A stretch of DNA of 64,000 nucleotides, taken from contig QRFJ01004933.1 of assembly GCA_006176705.1 (NCBI GenBank), positions 1 to 64,000 of the forward strand, written 5' to 3'. This document shows positions 10,140 through 23,500 of this stretch, piece after piece. Origin of the DNA: Cocos nucifera (lineage: Eukaryota > Streptophyta > Magnoliopsida > Arecales > Arecaceae). The notes beneath the pieces are model-generated. The model saw only the letters and a list, made by a program, of their open reading frames with translations, did not search any database and was not told where the DNA came from. The position numbers were made by a program, and so were the translations under genes. The first letter of the stretch is position 1. Every line of letters begins with the position of its first letter.

Positions 10140-12432
10140 TGAAGGAAAAATCCTATTTCTCGGGTCAGGTTCATTCAGATCTGATTTAACAAAGAGAAAT
10201 ATTTTAAAAAAAATTTCTCTTAGATCTAAATCAGATCTGATACTTTTCACATTTGATTAGATGGATCTAATAGATAAAATAAAAATAAATTAAATCAAAT
10301 TTAATTTATACCTGATTATTGGATAATCCTATTATCCTATGATGATCCTGCTGATTGCCTGAGGTTCTGGATACAGCCACACAATTGTCTGACCTCTATC
10401 GATATCACTTGGGCAGGATCGAAGATCTCCTTTTTCTCAATCTATCCTCCAAAGATCAAATCTAGACCTAATCTTGAAGGTCTTTAAAATAATTTTTGAA
10501 GATCTGGTGTTGTCTCTTGCAGTAGTGCTGCCTTCTTCCTTTCTTGTCACCTTTCCCTTGCCTGGATTGCACCAAACTGAAGCCCAAGGCCTTTTGGGCA
10601 TGGAGGGGAGAGAGAAGATTAGAGGTAGATAGGGAGAAGAGGGGAGAGGGGCTATGTGGCATGGGCAAGAGAAGAACTCTTGAAACCTAGGCACAGATAG
10701 GGTTTATATAGACCCTGCTGCGCCATGCAGTGCTACATCATCCCAGCCAATCACGTCTCTTCATGTAATCAGATCTAAATTTGATTGATGGGATCACATC
10801 ATCTAATCTAATCAGATGAGATCCCCTCTCAAACATCCTTGGGTGGTGCCAAGATTGGTCAAAGTAGAGTCTTAGGCGCCACTTAAGTTTATTCCATGAA
10901 GCAACCTGGAGTCCCATCTGTATGGGACTCCAAGCATCATCATCCTTGGGCGCATGCCTCCCTAGGCATGCACCCCCTTCCTTTCCTCCTTTTAGCAGGT
11001 AGACAAAGGTCAAATCTCTCTTCTATGAGTGCATGACACATGGGCGGATGTCTAAGTGTCAAAGGTCAATGTTTGACCAAAGTCAAAAGACAAGAATTAG
11101 TAGGTGACAAAAAATGGATAAGTGTTATCTCAAATTTATCTCATAAATTAAGACAACCCTTTTTCTGACCTGGACAACCTCCAGTCAGACCATGTGAAGG
11201 CCTCTGAGTGAGCACAAACTCCTTTGGCTCAGTCGAGGACAACTATTTATGATAGTAAAAGAAGAAACGTTAGGTTCAATCGAGTGCTAGCACGATTTTC
11301 TTGAACCTAATTGAATCTCATTCAGATCAATTGAACTGGATCAGTTCAATTGATGATCACCAGATTCAAACCCTTATTTGTGTGACCCAGTTAGGTTCAG
11401 TTCTGTATGGTAATGGGATATGTCATGATCTCTATCATCGACATCATCGAAACTCCTTTCGATGGATCAGAACTCTTCTGATTTAGACAGCTAGAATGAT
11501 CGATCATCTAAATCATTCTAATTGCTCCCAAAATCCACCAGTGACACCTAGCAGTATATGGTGGCAACCCATCAGAGCTGAATGCGAACCTCTTGGTGCA
11601 GCTACCTGTGTGATTAAGTTCTTCTATCTTGAGCCCCGATCAGATTAGGGTTAAGGTGAACTCGTCAAACCCTAATCTCTGTCATATGATGTAATCATTC
11701 GATTCAAGTCCAATGTGAAAAACTATAATAGAAACTCTTTCTATTATTTCACTCTGCCATGGCCATGGGACTTCTGGACTTGATTCTCATGATCATCATA
11801 GGGCTGCTCCTCTACCACCCGAGGTAGATAGATTCCATCTTGATGCAATCCAGTTCCTACAATGAACATGCTATAGCCAACATACACCTCAGGATTCCTG
11901 AATGGCTAGGAGACCGAGTAATGGTGTAGTCAAACTATAACACCCTCAAGGTGAACTTTCGATGCACCTCAGGTCAAAGAACCAGACACACTACTACAGC
12001 ATCGAGTCAGTCATTCGACGAGAAGGTAGACTTCCTAATGACTACTCGAGGTGGTCACGCTCAGTGCCCTCATTCTCTAACGAGTACCTGTACTCTCGCT
12101 GTGGTGTCTCCACACCGTAGACTCAAGACTCATCTACTATAAAGAAAGCGATTGTACACCAACCTTCCTAGATCAATCACCATCCTTATGATGATCCTAT
12201 GGATCGAGAGCATTTTATGAGTTAATAATGATTATTCATGTCTTAAATTTTCAACTCTTGAAAATATGAATTATCATTACCATTAACTCAAGGGATGTAT
12301 CATAGACACTAAATACACATTGTGATAGAAAATAATCTATTTTATTATTTATAGTCAAAATTATAATTTTGCCCTTAGAAGTGTATTACAAGTGTCAGCC
12401 AATTCTGGCTTCTAGGGCACACATATCTAACA
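10140..12432 (-). repeat. 3' LTR of element B (mosaic)
   Basis: On the minus strand it starts TGTTAGATATGTGTGCCC at 12432 and ends TCCTTCA at 10140, 2293 bp. A TATA-like TATATAAA lies at 10703-10710 on the minus strand. From 10140 to about 11155 it matches its partner LTR at 18299; from about 11165 to 12432 it instead matches the LTR at 502-2751 much more closely. Confidence 0.92.
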
Positions 12433-12445
12433 AACTCCCACTTGA
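12433..12445 (-). other. Polypurine tract of element B
   Basis: Read on the minus strand the bases are CAAGTGGGAGTT directly before the LTR start TGTTAG. This is the expected place and composition of the plus-strand DNA primer of a copia element. Confidence 0.75.
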
Positions 12446-12449
12446 CCTA

Positions 12450-15400
12450 AAGTCAATTGGCTATAATTCTAAATCCCATCTTCTTAAGGTGGGCTTGGAT
12501 CTTCTGCTGGCCCAATGGCTTTGTGAGTGGGTCTGTCGCATTGTCTGCGAAGTCGACTCTATTGACCTCGACATAACCTTTCTTAAGGTAATCACAGATG
12601 AGGTGGTATCGCCACTCGATGTGCTTAGATTTCTGATGAGACCTTAGCTTCTTAGCAAGGGCTATGGCGTCATTATTGTTATAGTATAGAGAAATGGCAT
12701 CTGATGACATCACTTCGATCTCTGTGGCAAACTTCTTGTACCAGAATGCCACTTTTGTAGCTTTTGACACAGCGATGTATTCTACTTCCATGGTGGAATC
12801 TACGATCACTGTTTGCTTGAAACTCTTTCAACTGACAACACCATCATTACACACAAACAAACTCCTAGATGTCAACTTTTGATCATAAAATTTGAGTCTG
12901 TATATCCCTAGACTTAGAGTTCTCCATTACCAAAAATCAACAACATATCCTTAGTTCTTCTTAAGTACTTAAGGATACATTTCATAGAAGTCCAATATTC
13001 TTTGTCTAGATTTGATTGATATCTGCTCGTGACACTCATAGCATGAGCTATATCCGATCGTGTACATAACATGGCATACATGAGGCTCCCTATTGCTGAA
13101 GCATAAGGAATCTTGCTCATGCATTCTATTTCCTCAGGTGTGCTAGGGCACATCTTCTTGGAGAGATGAATACCATGTCTGAAGGGTACCAAACCCCTCT
13201 AGGAGTTTTTCATGCTAAACCTCTTTAGTACTTCCTCTATGTACATCTTCTGTGAAAGTCCTAGCATCCTATTCGGTCTATCCTCTATAGACCTTAATTC
13301 CTAGAATAAAGGATGCTTCACCTAGGTCTTTCATGGAGAATTCCTTTGGACAACCACATTTTGACTATGGTCAACATGGGAATATCATTCCCAATAAGGA
13401 GGATGTCATCCACGTACAATACGAGGAAGACAAGTAGCACTCCCACTGACCTTTTTGAAAGACACATGGTTCCTCTTCATTTTTGATGAAAATCAAATAA
13501 TTTGATCACATCATTGAAATGAGTGTTCCAGCTCCTGAGATGCTTGCTTAAGTCCATATATGGACCTTTGCAGCTTGCAAACCTTGTGATCAGTATCACT
13601 GGATGTGAAACCTAGCGGCTGTTCCATATAGATATCTTCCTCAAGATATCCATTTAAGAACATGCCATTTTCACATCCATTTGCCATATTTCATAATCAA
13701 AATAGGCTGCAATAGCAAGCAATGTGCGGATGGATTTTAGCATAGCTACTGATGAAAAGGATATCCTGATAGTCAATGCCTTCGCATTGACTATAACCTT
13801 TTGCCACTAGTCTAGCCTTGAATGTCTCCACATTCCCATCTGCACCAATCTTTCTCTTGAAGATCCATTTACACCCAATAGGTACTATACCTTCTGGTGG
13901 ATCTACCAAGGTCCAGACTTGGTTTGAGTGCATCGAGTCAATTTCTGACTTCATTTACCTCTAAGCCATTTCTCGGAGTCGATATCTGATATCGTCTCAT
14001 TATAGGATTTTGGGATCATCACCATGAACACCATTACCTACGAGGAAATATTTTCTCTATTTCTTCTGAAATAAGTACCTAAGTATCTTCTCAGGAGGAT
14101 GGAAAATCCTTTTCGATCTATGAGGTGGAGGAGGTAGTGTTCTGTATTGGCTCAACCTGATTTGGTTCCATTTGGTCCTTAGCTTGTTGCTCTTGTGAGA
14201 CTTTCTCATCAAGCTTGATCTGCTTTCCAATGCCGCTATCTTGAATAAACTATTTTTTCAAGAAAAAGATGGCATGTCGACTCACAATCACATTATGGTC
14301 TTCTGGAAAAGTAGAAATAGTATCCTAATGACTCTTTAGGATATCCTATGAATCGAGCTCTGAAGGACCTAAACTCTAACTTGTCCGCTTGTTATCTTTT
14401 GACATGAGCCGGACAACCCCAAATTCTGAGATGACTCAGACTTGGATTTCTTACCGTGCCATATCTCATACGGTGTGGTAGGAACGATTTTAGAGGAAAC
14501 CCTATTCAGTAAGTATATTGAAGTTAACAGACTATGTCCCCAAAGAAAATCAGGAAGGTCTGTGAAGCTCATCATGGATCGAACCATATCTAATAGGAGT
14601 CCGATTTCTCTATTCTGAAACCCCATTGAGTTGAGGTGTTCCTGGTGGAGTCCATTGAGAGACTATGCCATTTTTCTTGAGATAGTCTAAGAATTCCTGA
14701 CTAAGGTATTCACCTCCTCGATCTGATCGAAGAACCTTAATGGGTTTTTCAAGTTTGCTTTTCTACTTCATGTCTGAATTCTTTGAACTTTTCAAAAGCT
14801 TCAGACTTGTGTCTCATAAGATACACATACCCATACCTAGATAGATCATCGGATAAAGATAATGAAGTAGACAAAATTGCCTCTAGCCGGCACATCAAAT
14901 GGGCCGCACACATCAGTATGTACTAGGGCAAGGAGATCTGTGGCCCTTTCCCCATGTCCTACAAAAGGGAGTTTAGTCATTTTGCCTTGAAGACAAGATT
15001 CACAAGTTGGATATGACTCAGAAGTCAATGGACTCAATAGCCCATTTTTCTCTAATTTGTTAATCCTATCTTCTGCTATATGACCTAGTCTTAGGTGCCA
15101 TAGATATCTATCATTTGGACTATCCATAGGTCATTTTGTTCTTATGGCATTCACATTTTGCTTGATATTAAAAATAGATACATCAATATGTAACTGATAG
15201 AGACTATTAATGAGGAAACCACTTGCAATTTCATTTTCTTCATAAAGAATATTATAATAGTTCTTAAGAAAACTAATTACATAGCCTTCTTGTGCTAAAT
15301 ATGAAATAAAAATCAAATTCCTGCTTGCAGTAGGCACATAGTAATAATTCCTAAGTACAAATCTAAGCCAGATGGTAGTCGAAGTGGGTAGGTTCCCATG

Positions 15401-16430
15401 GCCACAACAGTAACTCTTGCTCTATTTTTGATATGTAAGATCATCTCACCATCCCTTGGCCTCCTGCTATCCTCAAGACCCTGTATGGAAGTGCACAAAT
15501 GAGCACTAGAACCAGAGTCAAGCATCCAACTGGATGCAGAAGAAATTGTAAGGTTAGATTCAATAACGAGCATACCTCCAGAAGGATCTGCATCCTTCTT
15601 ATTCTTCAGGGTGGCCAGATAAATAGGACAGTTTCACTTTCAGCGGCCATCTGTGTTACAATGGAAATACTTTTTTTTGTCAGCGACCTTCTTCTTCAGC
15701 TCTGCCTTTTTCTTCTTTCCACCTTCCATCTTTTGCCTTTTCACAAACTTCTTCTTCTTTTCAAAAGACTTTCTCTTAGAAGAAGTACGTTCTATAATAA
15801 GCACTGAGCCTTTAGAACCTTTCATAGAAAGCTCAGCAGTAACCAGCATGTTCATAAGTTCGGCCAGAGTACTCTGAAGTTTATGCATATGGTAGTTCAT
15901 GATGAATTGCCCATACACATAGTCAAGGATTGTAGAATTATGTCATTTTGTAGATCCTAATCTAATTTCACTCCGAGCTTCTCAAGCTCTTTCAAGTCCT
16001 TGATCATCATCAAACAATGATCTTGGACCGACTATCCATCACGCATCTTAGCCTTAAAAAGTCATTTAGTGATCTGATATTTGGCTGTGTGACTCTATTC
16101 ACCAAATAACTCTTGCAGGTGAGCCAACATTTGGTGGGCAGTCTTGATATCTTCATGTTAGCACTGAAGCTTATCAGATATCGAGCTCAACATGTAGTAT
16201 CTAACCTTGTTATCTTCATCCATCCATTTGTTGAGAGATGCTCTCTATTCAGTAGTTGGACAAGCTGGTAAGATGAAAAAATTCTGATCCAATACATGAC
16301 TTAACTTCTCAAAACCCAAATTGATTTTGATGTTCTGGAACCAATTCTTGTAATTGGATCCGATCAGTCTATGGGTGTCCAGGATATGGGCTAGTGGGTT
16401 GGATGCAAACATTTTTTTGTAGAGGGTCAA
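12450..16430 (-). pseudogene. Element B gag-pol polyprotein, decayed
   Basis: In minus-strand order: Gag N-terminus near 16430-16245 (HRLIGSNYKNWFQNIKINL); a Lys-rich nucleocapsid part at 15840-15640 with a broken zinc knuckle (first Cys is Tyr, histidine position lost); protease at about 15550-15520 with an intact SWMLDSGSSAH active site; integrase zinc-binding HHCC at 15100-14980 (WHLRLGH ... CESC intact) followed by HTDVCGP; reverse transcriptase fingers at 13954-13697 (GCKWIFKRK, ARLVAKGYSQ); the catalytic YVDDI at about 13420-13400; RNase H at 12809-12450, with the late motif TDPLTKPL. Several stops and frameshifts separate these parts, so no full product is possible. Integrase before reverse transcriptase identifies Ty1/copia. 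Confidence 0.9.
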
Positions 16431-18278
16431 AATTTATAGTTAGATTTTATAATTAAGACTTAACCAATTTATTTAAAAATTTTATTTTTAAATAAATTAG
16501 CTCTCTTTATTTTCTCGAATCCTTACACTTTCTTTGTAGAGATGCAAAAATCTTCATGATTAATGATTTTAAGTGGGTGGTGCAATCCCACCAACTAACT
16601 CATCACCTCACCTAAAAGTTATTGATGATAGGTTAGCCAATGAGCAAACAAATCTTGTCCAATGATTCTCTAATCATGGTGCACTCAAACTTGGTCTTTA
16701 ATTCATGAACCTCACCATGCTCGAAATATTGATTCACTCCTTAGTTAAGTCAGACCCACCATTTACATAGATTAGACTCCTAATTAGGTCTCTCATCGTA
16801 TCCAGAATATTAAGCCCAATCCATCCTCCAGCCTGTAGCATCCAATGCTAATAGACATGGTTGCATCTTTTCGGTGTAACTAAACCACTGTGACCAATCG
16901 AGAACAATCAACCTTGGGAAGGGCCCGCATATCTACAATGGTGGAAGACCTTAGACTTAATCTTTTCTTAGAAAGATTTATTTAGGTTTCTTTAAACTTG
17001 ACTTACAATAGCTATAATAATTATGGCTAACCTAGTGGCATGGGTTAGCTCAAATTGTTAACCACCTTAGATCAGGATTGGGTCGATAAATATGGTCAGG
17101 TAAGTAAGACCGATGGAAGGGATATGTCATTAACTCGATAAAAATGCATTCGAGTTGAGTAGCTCTCAATTAAAAATCAATCGATCATATCTGCCAAACT
17201 TACCTTAGATACCAAATTATTGAGCTAGAACCAATCAGGTTAGCTTATAATCCAGACTCTAACCACTAAGCCTAATTAGGTCTTAGCTTGATCGATCACT
17301 CATGTGCTTCGATCTTGATCCAGACTTAATCCTATTAGGCTGGTCAATTTAAGCACTCTTGATCCCATCTAACCAACTCTTGATTCGGTTTGATCAACCG
17401 CTTAGACCTAATTGAGCTACCTAAGCCCGAATCCAATTTTATGAATATAGATCTAAAATTCTCAATTTTAGATCTAACATATTTTATAATCTTAATTCTT
17501 AATTAAGTTTAGAATTTATAAATAAAATATATAAATAAAATCCTAGGGTTTCAGGATCTAGGGTTTTGTAGAAAATAAGTTTTTGATTTTTGATTAAGAA
17601 CGAACATGTAGCATCTCTACACATCATAAGAACACCCCATCGAATGGAAGGAGAGAGAATTTAAATCCTACTTTATTCTTATGATCGGACGGCCAAGGGG
17701 AATGCCTTAATCAAAAATATGTAAAACTATAAAACTAATTAGATCTATATCATATATCTCATATACAAGATTAGATCTAACTTTAAACATATTTTGCATA
17801 CATCTTTATGTATCGATATCATGCATATTTTTAGATCTAAATTATCTCATAATCATCTAAAAAACTAAATTTAAATTAATCTTATTAAAATAAATTCTAA
17901 TTCTAGATAATTATGTAGAACTATTCTACAACTAGTCTAAACATGCATTCAATCATATCTCATATGAACAAAAATTAAATAAATTTTATTTTTATTTTTT
18001 AGATATTATTATAATAATTTATAATATCAAAAAATAAAAAATAAATAGATTTAAAAATTATAATTTAATCGAATTAAATTATGATCATGCAATGACTATT
18101 ACTATAGAACTAATTCTATTTCTAGAACTAGTCATGCATCTCGTACTAATCTTAGATCTATATTATTTAATTTTTTAATTTTTTTAATTTTAGATCTAAT
18201 CACATCTTATGTAACATCTAAAATTATCTAATTATTAGATCAAAAATAAATTAAAATTAGATCTAAATTATTTATGAG
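16431..18278 (-). other. Long untranslated leader of element B
   Basis: About 1.85 kb lies between the primer-binding site and gag, with no open frame of note. Comparable leaders lie in element C (33452-34790) and element D (56070-57790), and the words around the tcaatggaggcc/ggttggacctaatc region recur there in the matching orientation. Such long leaders are typical of BARE/Angela elements, where they carry packaging and dimerisation signals; that role here is inferred. Confidence 0.65.
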
Positions 18279-18296
18279 AACCTGGCTCTGATATCA
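18279..18296 (-). other. Primer-binding site of element B
   Basis: Minus-strand TGATATCAGAGCCAGGTT matches the 18-base site at 482-499 with one change (third base G to A). It lies two bases from the LTR end at 18299. Confidence 0.88.
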
Positions 18297-18298
18297 AT

Positions 18299-20577
18299 TG
18301 AAGAGAAAATCCTATTTTTTGGATCAGGTTCGTTCAGATTTGATTTGATCAAAAGAAATATTTTAATTTTTTTTTTCTAAGATCTAAATTAGATTTGATA
18401 CTTTTCAAATTTTATTATATAGATCTAATAAATAAAATAAAAATAAATTTAATTTAATTTAATTTGTACATTGTTGTTGGGTAATCTTACTACCCTATGA
18501 TGATCTTGCTGATTGTCTGAGGTTTTGGATGCAGCCACACAATCACTTGGCCTCTATCGATATACACTCAGACAAGATCTAAAGATCTCCTCCTTCTCAA
18601 TCTATTCTCCAAAGATCAGATCTGGATCTAATCTTGAAGGTCTTCAAAATAATTTTTGAACATCTGATGTCGTCTCTTGCAGCAGTGCTGCTTTCTTCCT
18701 TTCTTATCATCTTTTTCTTGCCTGGATTGCACCAAACTGAAGCCCAAGGCCTCCTGAGCATAGAGGAGAGAGAGAAGATCAAAGGTAGGCATGGAGAAGA
18801 GGGGAGAGGAGCTATGTGACATGGTTAAGGGAAGAACTCTTGAAACCTAGGCGCATATAGGGTTTATATAAATCCTGCTGTGCCATGCAGTGCCACATCA
18901 TCCCGACCAATCATGTCTCTTTATATAACATATCTAAATTTGATTGATGGGATGACATCATCTAATCTAATCAGATGAGAGCCCCTCTCAAACATCCTTG
19001 GGTGGCACCAAGACTAATCAAAGTAGAGTCTTAGGCGCCACCTATGTTTATTCCATAAATCAATCTAGAGTCTCATCTGTATGGGACTACAGGCATCATC
19101 ATCCTTGGGTGCATGCCTCCCTAGGCATGCACTCCCTTCCTTTCCTCCTTTTAGTAGGTGGACAAAGGTCAAATCTCTCTCCTATGGGGGCATGACATAT
19201 GGGTAGATGTCTAAGTGTCAAAGATCAATGTTTAACCAAAGTCAAAAGACAAGAATTAGTAGGTGACAAAAAACAGCAGGTGTTGTCTCAAATTTATCTC
19301 ATAAATCAAGACAATCCTTTTCTGATCCTGACAAACTCCAGTCCAATCAAGTAAAGGTACCTGAGTGAGCCCAAACATATTTGGCTTAGTTGAGATAACT
19401 TTTAATGATTATTGAAGGAGAACATTAGGCTCAATCATGTGCTTGCATGATTTCTTAAACCTAATTGAATTTTATTCAAATCAATTAAATTGGGTTAGTC
19501 CAATTGATGATACACAGATCTAAATTCTTGTTTGTATGATCCAGTTAGGTTTAGTTTTGTATGATAATCAGATATGTCATGGTCTCTATCATCAACATCA
19601 TCGAAACATCTTTCGATGGATTAGAACTGTTTTGATTCAGACAACTAGTATGATCAATCTTCCAAATCATTCTAATTGCTCCCAAAATCCACTAGTGACA
19701 CCTAGCAGTATATGGTGTCAACCCATCAAAATTGAGAACGAACCTCTCGATGCAAGTACCTATGTGATTAAGTTTCTCTACCTTGAGTCTCGATCGGATT
19801 AGGATTAAGGTGAACTTGTCAAACCCTAATATCCGTCATATGATTAATCATTCGATTCAAGTCCAATATGAAAACCTTAATAGAAACTTTTTCTATTATT
19901 TCACTCTGCCATGGCCATGGACTTATGGACTTGATTCTCATGATCATCATAGGGCTACTCCTCATCCATCGAGGTAGACAGATTTTCTATTGGTGCAATC
20001 CAATTCCTACAATGAACATGCTATAGCCAACATACACCTCAGAATTTTGAATGACTAGGAGATCGAGTTATGGTGTAGTCAAACTACAACACCCTCAAGG
20101 TGAGCTGTCGATGCACCTCAGGTCAAAGAATTAGACACACAACTGTAGCTTCGAGCCAGTCATCGATGAGAAGGTAAACTTTCTAATGACTGCTTGAGGT
20201 GGTCACGCTCCGTACCCTCATTCTCTAACAAGTACCTATACTCTCACTTTGGTGTCTCTACACCGTAGACTTAAAACTCATATACTATAAAGAAGCGATT
20301 GTACACCAACCTTTCGAATCAAACACCATCCTTATGATGATCCTACGATCGAGAGCATTTTATGAGTTAATAACGAAAATTTATGTCTTAAATTTTTAAC
20401 TCTTGAAAATATGAACTATTATTACCATTAACTCAAGAGATGTATCACAGACACTAAATACACATTGTGATAGAAAATAATCTAGTTTATTATTTATAGT
20501 CAAAATTATAATTTTGTTCTTAGAAGTGTATAACAAGTGTCAGCCAATTCTAGCTTCTAAGGCACACATATCTAACA
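18299..20577 (-). repeat. 5' LTR of element B
   Basis: It is 2279 bp, with the same termini as the 3' LTR. A minus-strand TATA-like box, TATATAAA, lies at 18863-18870. It differs from its partner by many substitutions and small indels throughout, and most strongly in the half nearest 20577, where the partner is a different subtype. Confidence 0.92.
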
Positions 20578-20582
20578 AGGAG
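20578..20582. other. Target-site duplication AGGAG, right copy (element B)
   Basis: It is identical to 10135-10139. The next codon, AAC at 20583, continues the gag frame of element A. Confidence 0.95.
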
Positions 20583-23500
20583 AACTTTATCCTATGGCAG
20601 CAAAGGATAAAGGACTTATTGGTTCAACAGAAGATCTACAAGATCTTGATAAGAGAAAGATCGAAAAAGATCAGTGCTGAGGATTGAAAAGAGTTGGAGA
20701 AAATTACTTTCAGCATAATCTGGATGTGCTTGGCCTGTCAAGTTTTGCTCGAGGTTTGCACAGAGACTACGACAAAGGGGCTCTGGATGAGATTGGAGAA
20801 TAAATACATGAGGAAGAATATGACAAACAAGTTATGGTTGAAGAAAGAACTATATAGTTTAAGGATGCCTGAAGGCAGAGATCTTGTTGCACATATCCAA
20901 AGGTTCAATCAGGTATGTTCTGAGGTGATGAGTTTGGATGTGATGATCGATAAGGAGGATTGGGTGTTGCTGCTATTATGTTCTCTCTCAGGTTCGTATG
21001 GTGATCTCATAACAACTTTAGTTTATGGGAAGGAGACCCTAAACTATGAAGAGGTTGTTGGTGTGCTCAGATAAAATGAGCAAAAGGAGAAGATTTGCAA
21101 GAGAGATCCTATGTTTGAGATCTTAGCTGTGAATGAAAGATAGAAAAGATCAAAGAAGAAAGCAAGAGAAAAATCTAAGGATAGGTCAAAGTCTCAGGAT
21201 CAGAGGAAGACATTGAAATATTATAAATATCATCAGCATGGACACCTGAGGAGAGATTATCTCCTTTTGATATCAGAAAAAGATAAGACCAATAAGGAAG
21301 ATGATGCAGCTTCTTTGAGCAGTGGAGAAGATCTATTAATTGTATCAAATGGGTCCACACAGTGCGATACTATGTGGATATTGGATTCAGCATGCTCGCA
21401 CCACTATACTTCTCATCGAAAGTGGTTTGCTATCTAGTAGAAGGCTGATGGTGAAAGTGTCAGTCTTGGAGATGATCATCTATGCAAAGTAGCTAGAGTT
21501 GGCTCTATCAGGATGAGGATATATGATAGAATTATTCGTACATTATCAAATGTCAGGCATGTATCAGAGTTGAAAAAAAATTAATTTCTTTGGACTACTT
21601 GGAGGAGCAGGGTTATGCTTTTAGTAGCCAGGCTGAGAGTGGATGTCTGAAAATTTTCAAGAGAGCTTTGGTGATGATGAGAGGTAGAAAACTAAGCAAT
21701 AATCTTTATAGAATGAAAGGCTCAGTGGTGAATGATAGTGCAGAGGTGCTAGAAGCGACACAGGAGGAGCAGATTTTATATCGACTGTGGCACTATCGGA
21801 TGGATCATATGAGTGACCATGGGCTCACTGAACTTAGCAGAAGAGGTATGATCCTATCCCTAAAGAAGGAGGGCATAGATTTGTGTGAGCCATGTATCTT
21901 TGACAAATAGCATAGGATAAAGTTTGCCAGAAGTACCAAGCAGCAATAAGATGTGTGGGGGCTAGCTCCTGTATCAACTAAATGTGGGGCAAGGTATTTT
22001 GTCACTTTCATGGATGATTTTTCAAGAAAAGTGTGGGTTTATCTGATTAGAAAAAAATCAGAGGTATTTGCCTAGTTCAGAGCCTAGAGAGCTGAAGTAG
22101 AAGAGTCAAGAAAATAGGCAAAGTGTCTGAAGTCAGACAATGGAGAGGAGTATACTTGCCTGGAGTTTAGGAGGTATTATGAGAAAAATAGCATCAAATG
22201 CCATTACATGGTGAAGATGACTCTCCAGTAGAATGGTGTCATGGAGAGAATGAATCGGACATTGATTGAGAAGGCATGGAGTTTGAGGCTGTAGACATCA
22301 CTTTCAAAATCTTTTTGGAGTGATGTCTTAACTTTTTCTTGTTTTCTTATGAATAGGCCCCCACATCGTAAGCTGAACGGACGCATTTTAGAGGAGGTCT
22401 GAAGTGGGAAGAAGATGGAGCTTGGCTACCTGAAGATCTTCGGTTGCCCAGTATATGCATATGTGGAGGCAACCGAGAGGAGCGAATTGGATCCAAAATC
22501 TCAAAAGATGACATTCATAGGGTATCCACAAGGAGTCAAAGGAACTTGTTATGGAACTCATAGGCACTAAAGTCAGTGATCAGTAGGGATGTTATCTTTA
22601 ATGAGAAGAGCATCTTGAGGAGGTCTAGGATAGATGGAACTAGAGAGACAAAGGTGAACAGTAGTGGCCAGTCTGAGATAAATGACAAACAGTCCAAATC
22701 CACGTATAGGAGTGTTCCTATTGAGGTGGAGCTATGTAGGAGAAAAGATACTCAGATGAAAGACTGGCATGAAGTGCCAGCAATTTAGATGGTTGTGCAG
22801 GATCAGCCATAGACATTAGGCAGAGATGTGCCAGTGAGAGTGGCTTTGCACAAACCCCAGCATACTATCAACAGACTAGTTAGATATAGCATTGATGAGG
22901 TTATCTCTTATGCACTCACCACTACTATTGGAGATCCAGAAAATTATGCAGAGGCTATGGAGAGTGAGAATCATGATTCATGGATGCAGGCCATGATGGA
23001 GGAGATAGAATCACTTGAAAAGAATCAGATATGGCAGCTGGTGGATCTTTCAGAAGGTGCTCGATCTATTGGCTCAAAGTGGATGTTCACAAAAAAAAAG
23101 GCACCTTCAGAACAAGGTGCAGTCAGATTCAAAGCAAGACTAGTAGTAAAGAGATACTCATAAAGAAAAGAAATTGACTATATAGAAATTTTTTCTCTTA
23201 TGATGCATCATACATCTATTCGGATTTTGCTATCACTAGCGGCACAGTACAACATGGAGTTGGAACAAATTGATGTAAAGACAGCCTTCCTTCATGGCAT
23301 ATTGGAGGAAAGGATCTACATGAAGCAATCAGATGATTTCATGGAGACTGGATAGGAAGAAAAGGTATATTTACTTAGAAGGTCTTTGTATGGCTTGAAA
23401 CAGTCCCCTCGTTAGTAGTATCGAAGATTTGATAGTTTTGTTTTGAGCCTGGGTTTCAGTAGATGTGAATATGATTGCTGTATCTACATCAAGAATGTAG

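Larger units (their letters stand above)
10140..20577 (-). mobile_element. Element B: complete but decayed Angela-like Ty1/copia retrotransposon
   Basis: This 10.4-kb element lies on the minus strand. In its own direction it has a 5' LTR (20577-18299), a Met primer-binding site (18296-18279), a 1.85-kb leader, a gag-pol region (16430-12450), a polypurine tract at 12433-12445 and a 3' LTR (12432-10140). Perfect 5-bp AGGAG duplications flank it, and the host sequence on both sides is the gag of element A. The polyprotein has many stops and frameshifts, and the two LTRs differ clearly, so the insertion is old and inactive. The left LTR is a mosaic (see findings). The Angela/BARE-like label rests on LTR length, long leader and LTR start, and is an inference. 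Confidence 0.92.

Noticed and set aside
15499..15877. Hydrophobic, Phe-rich open frames on the plus strand (102 and 74 codons) resembling membrane proteins
   Set aside because: They are antisense shadows of the Lys-rich nucleocapsid part of element B; AAG/AAA codons read backwards give Phe and Leu.
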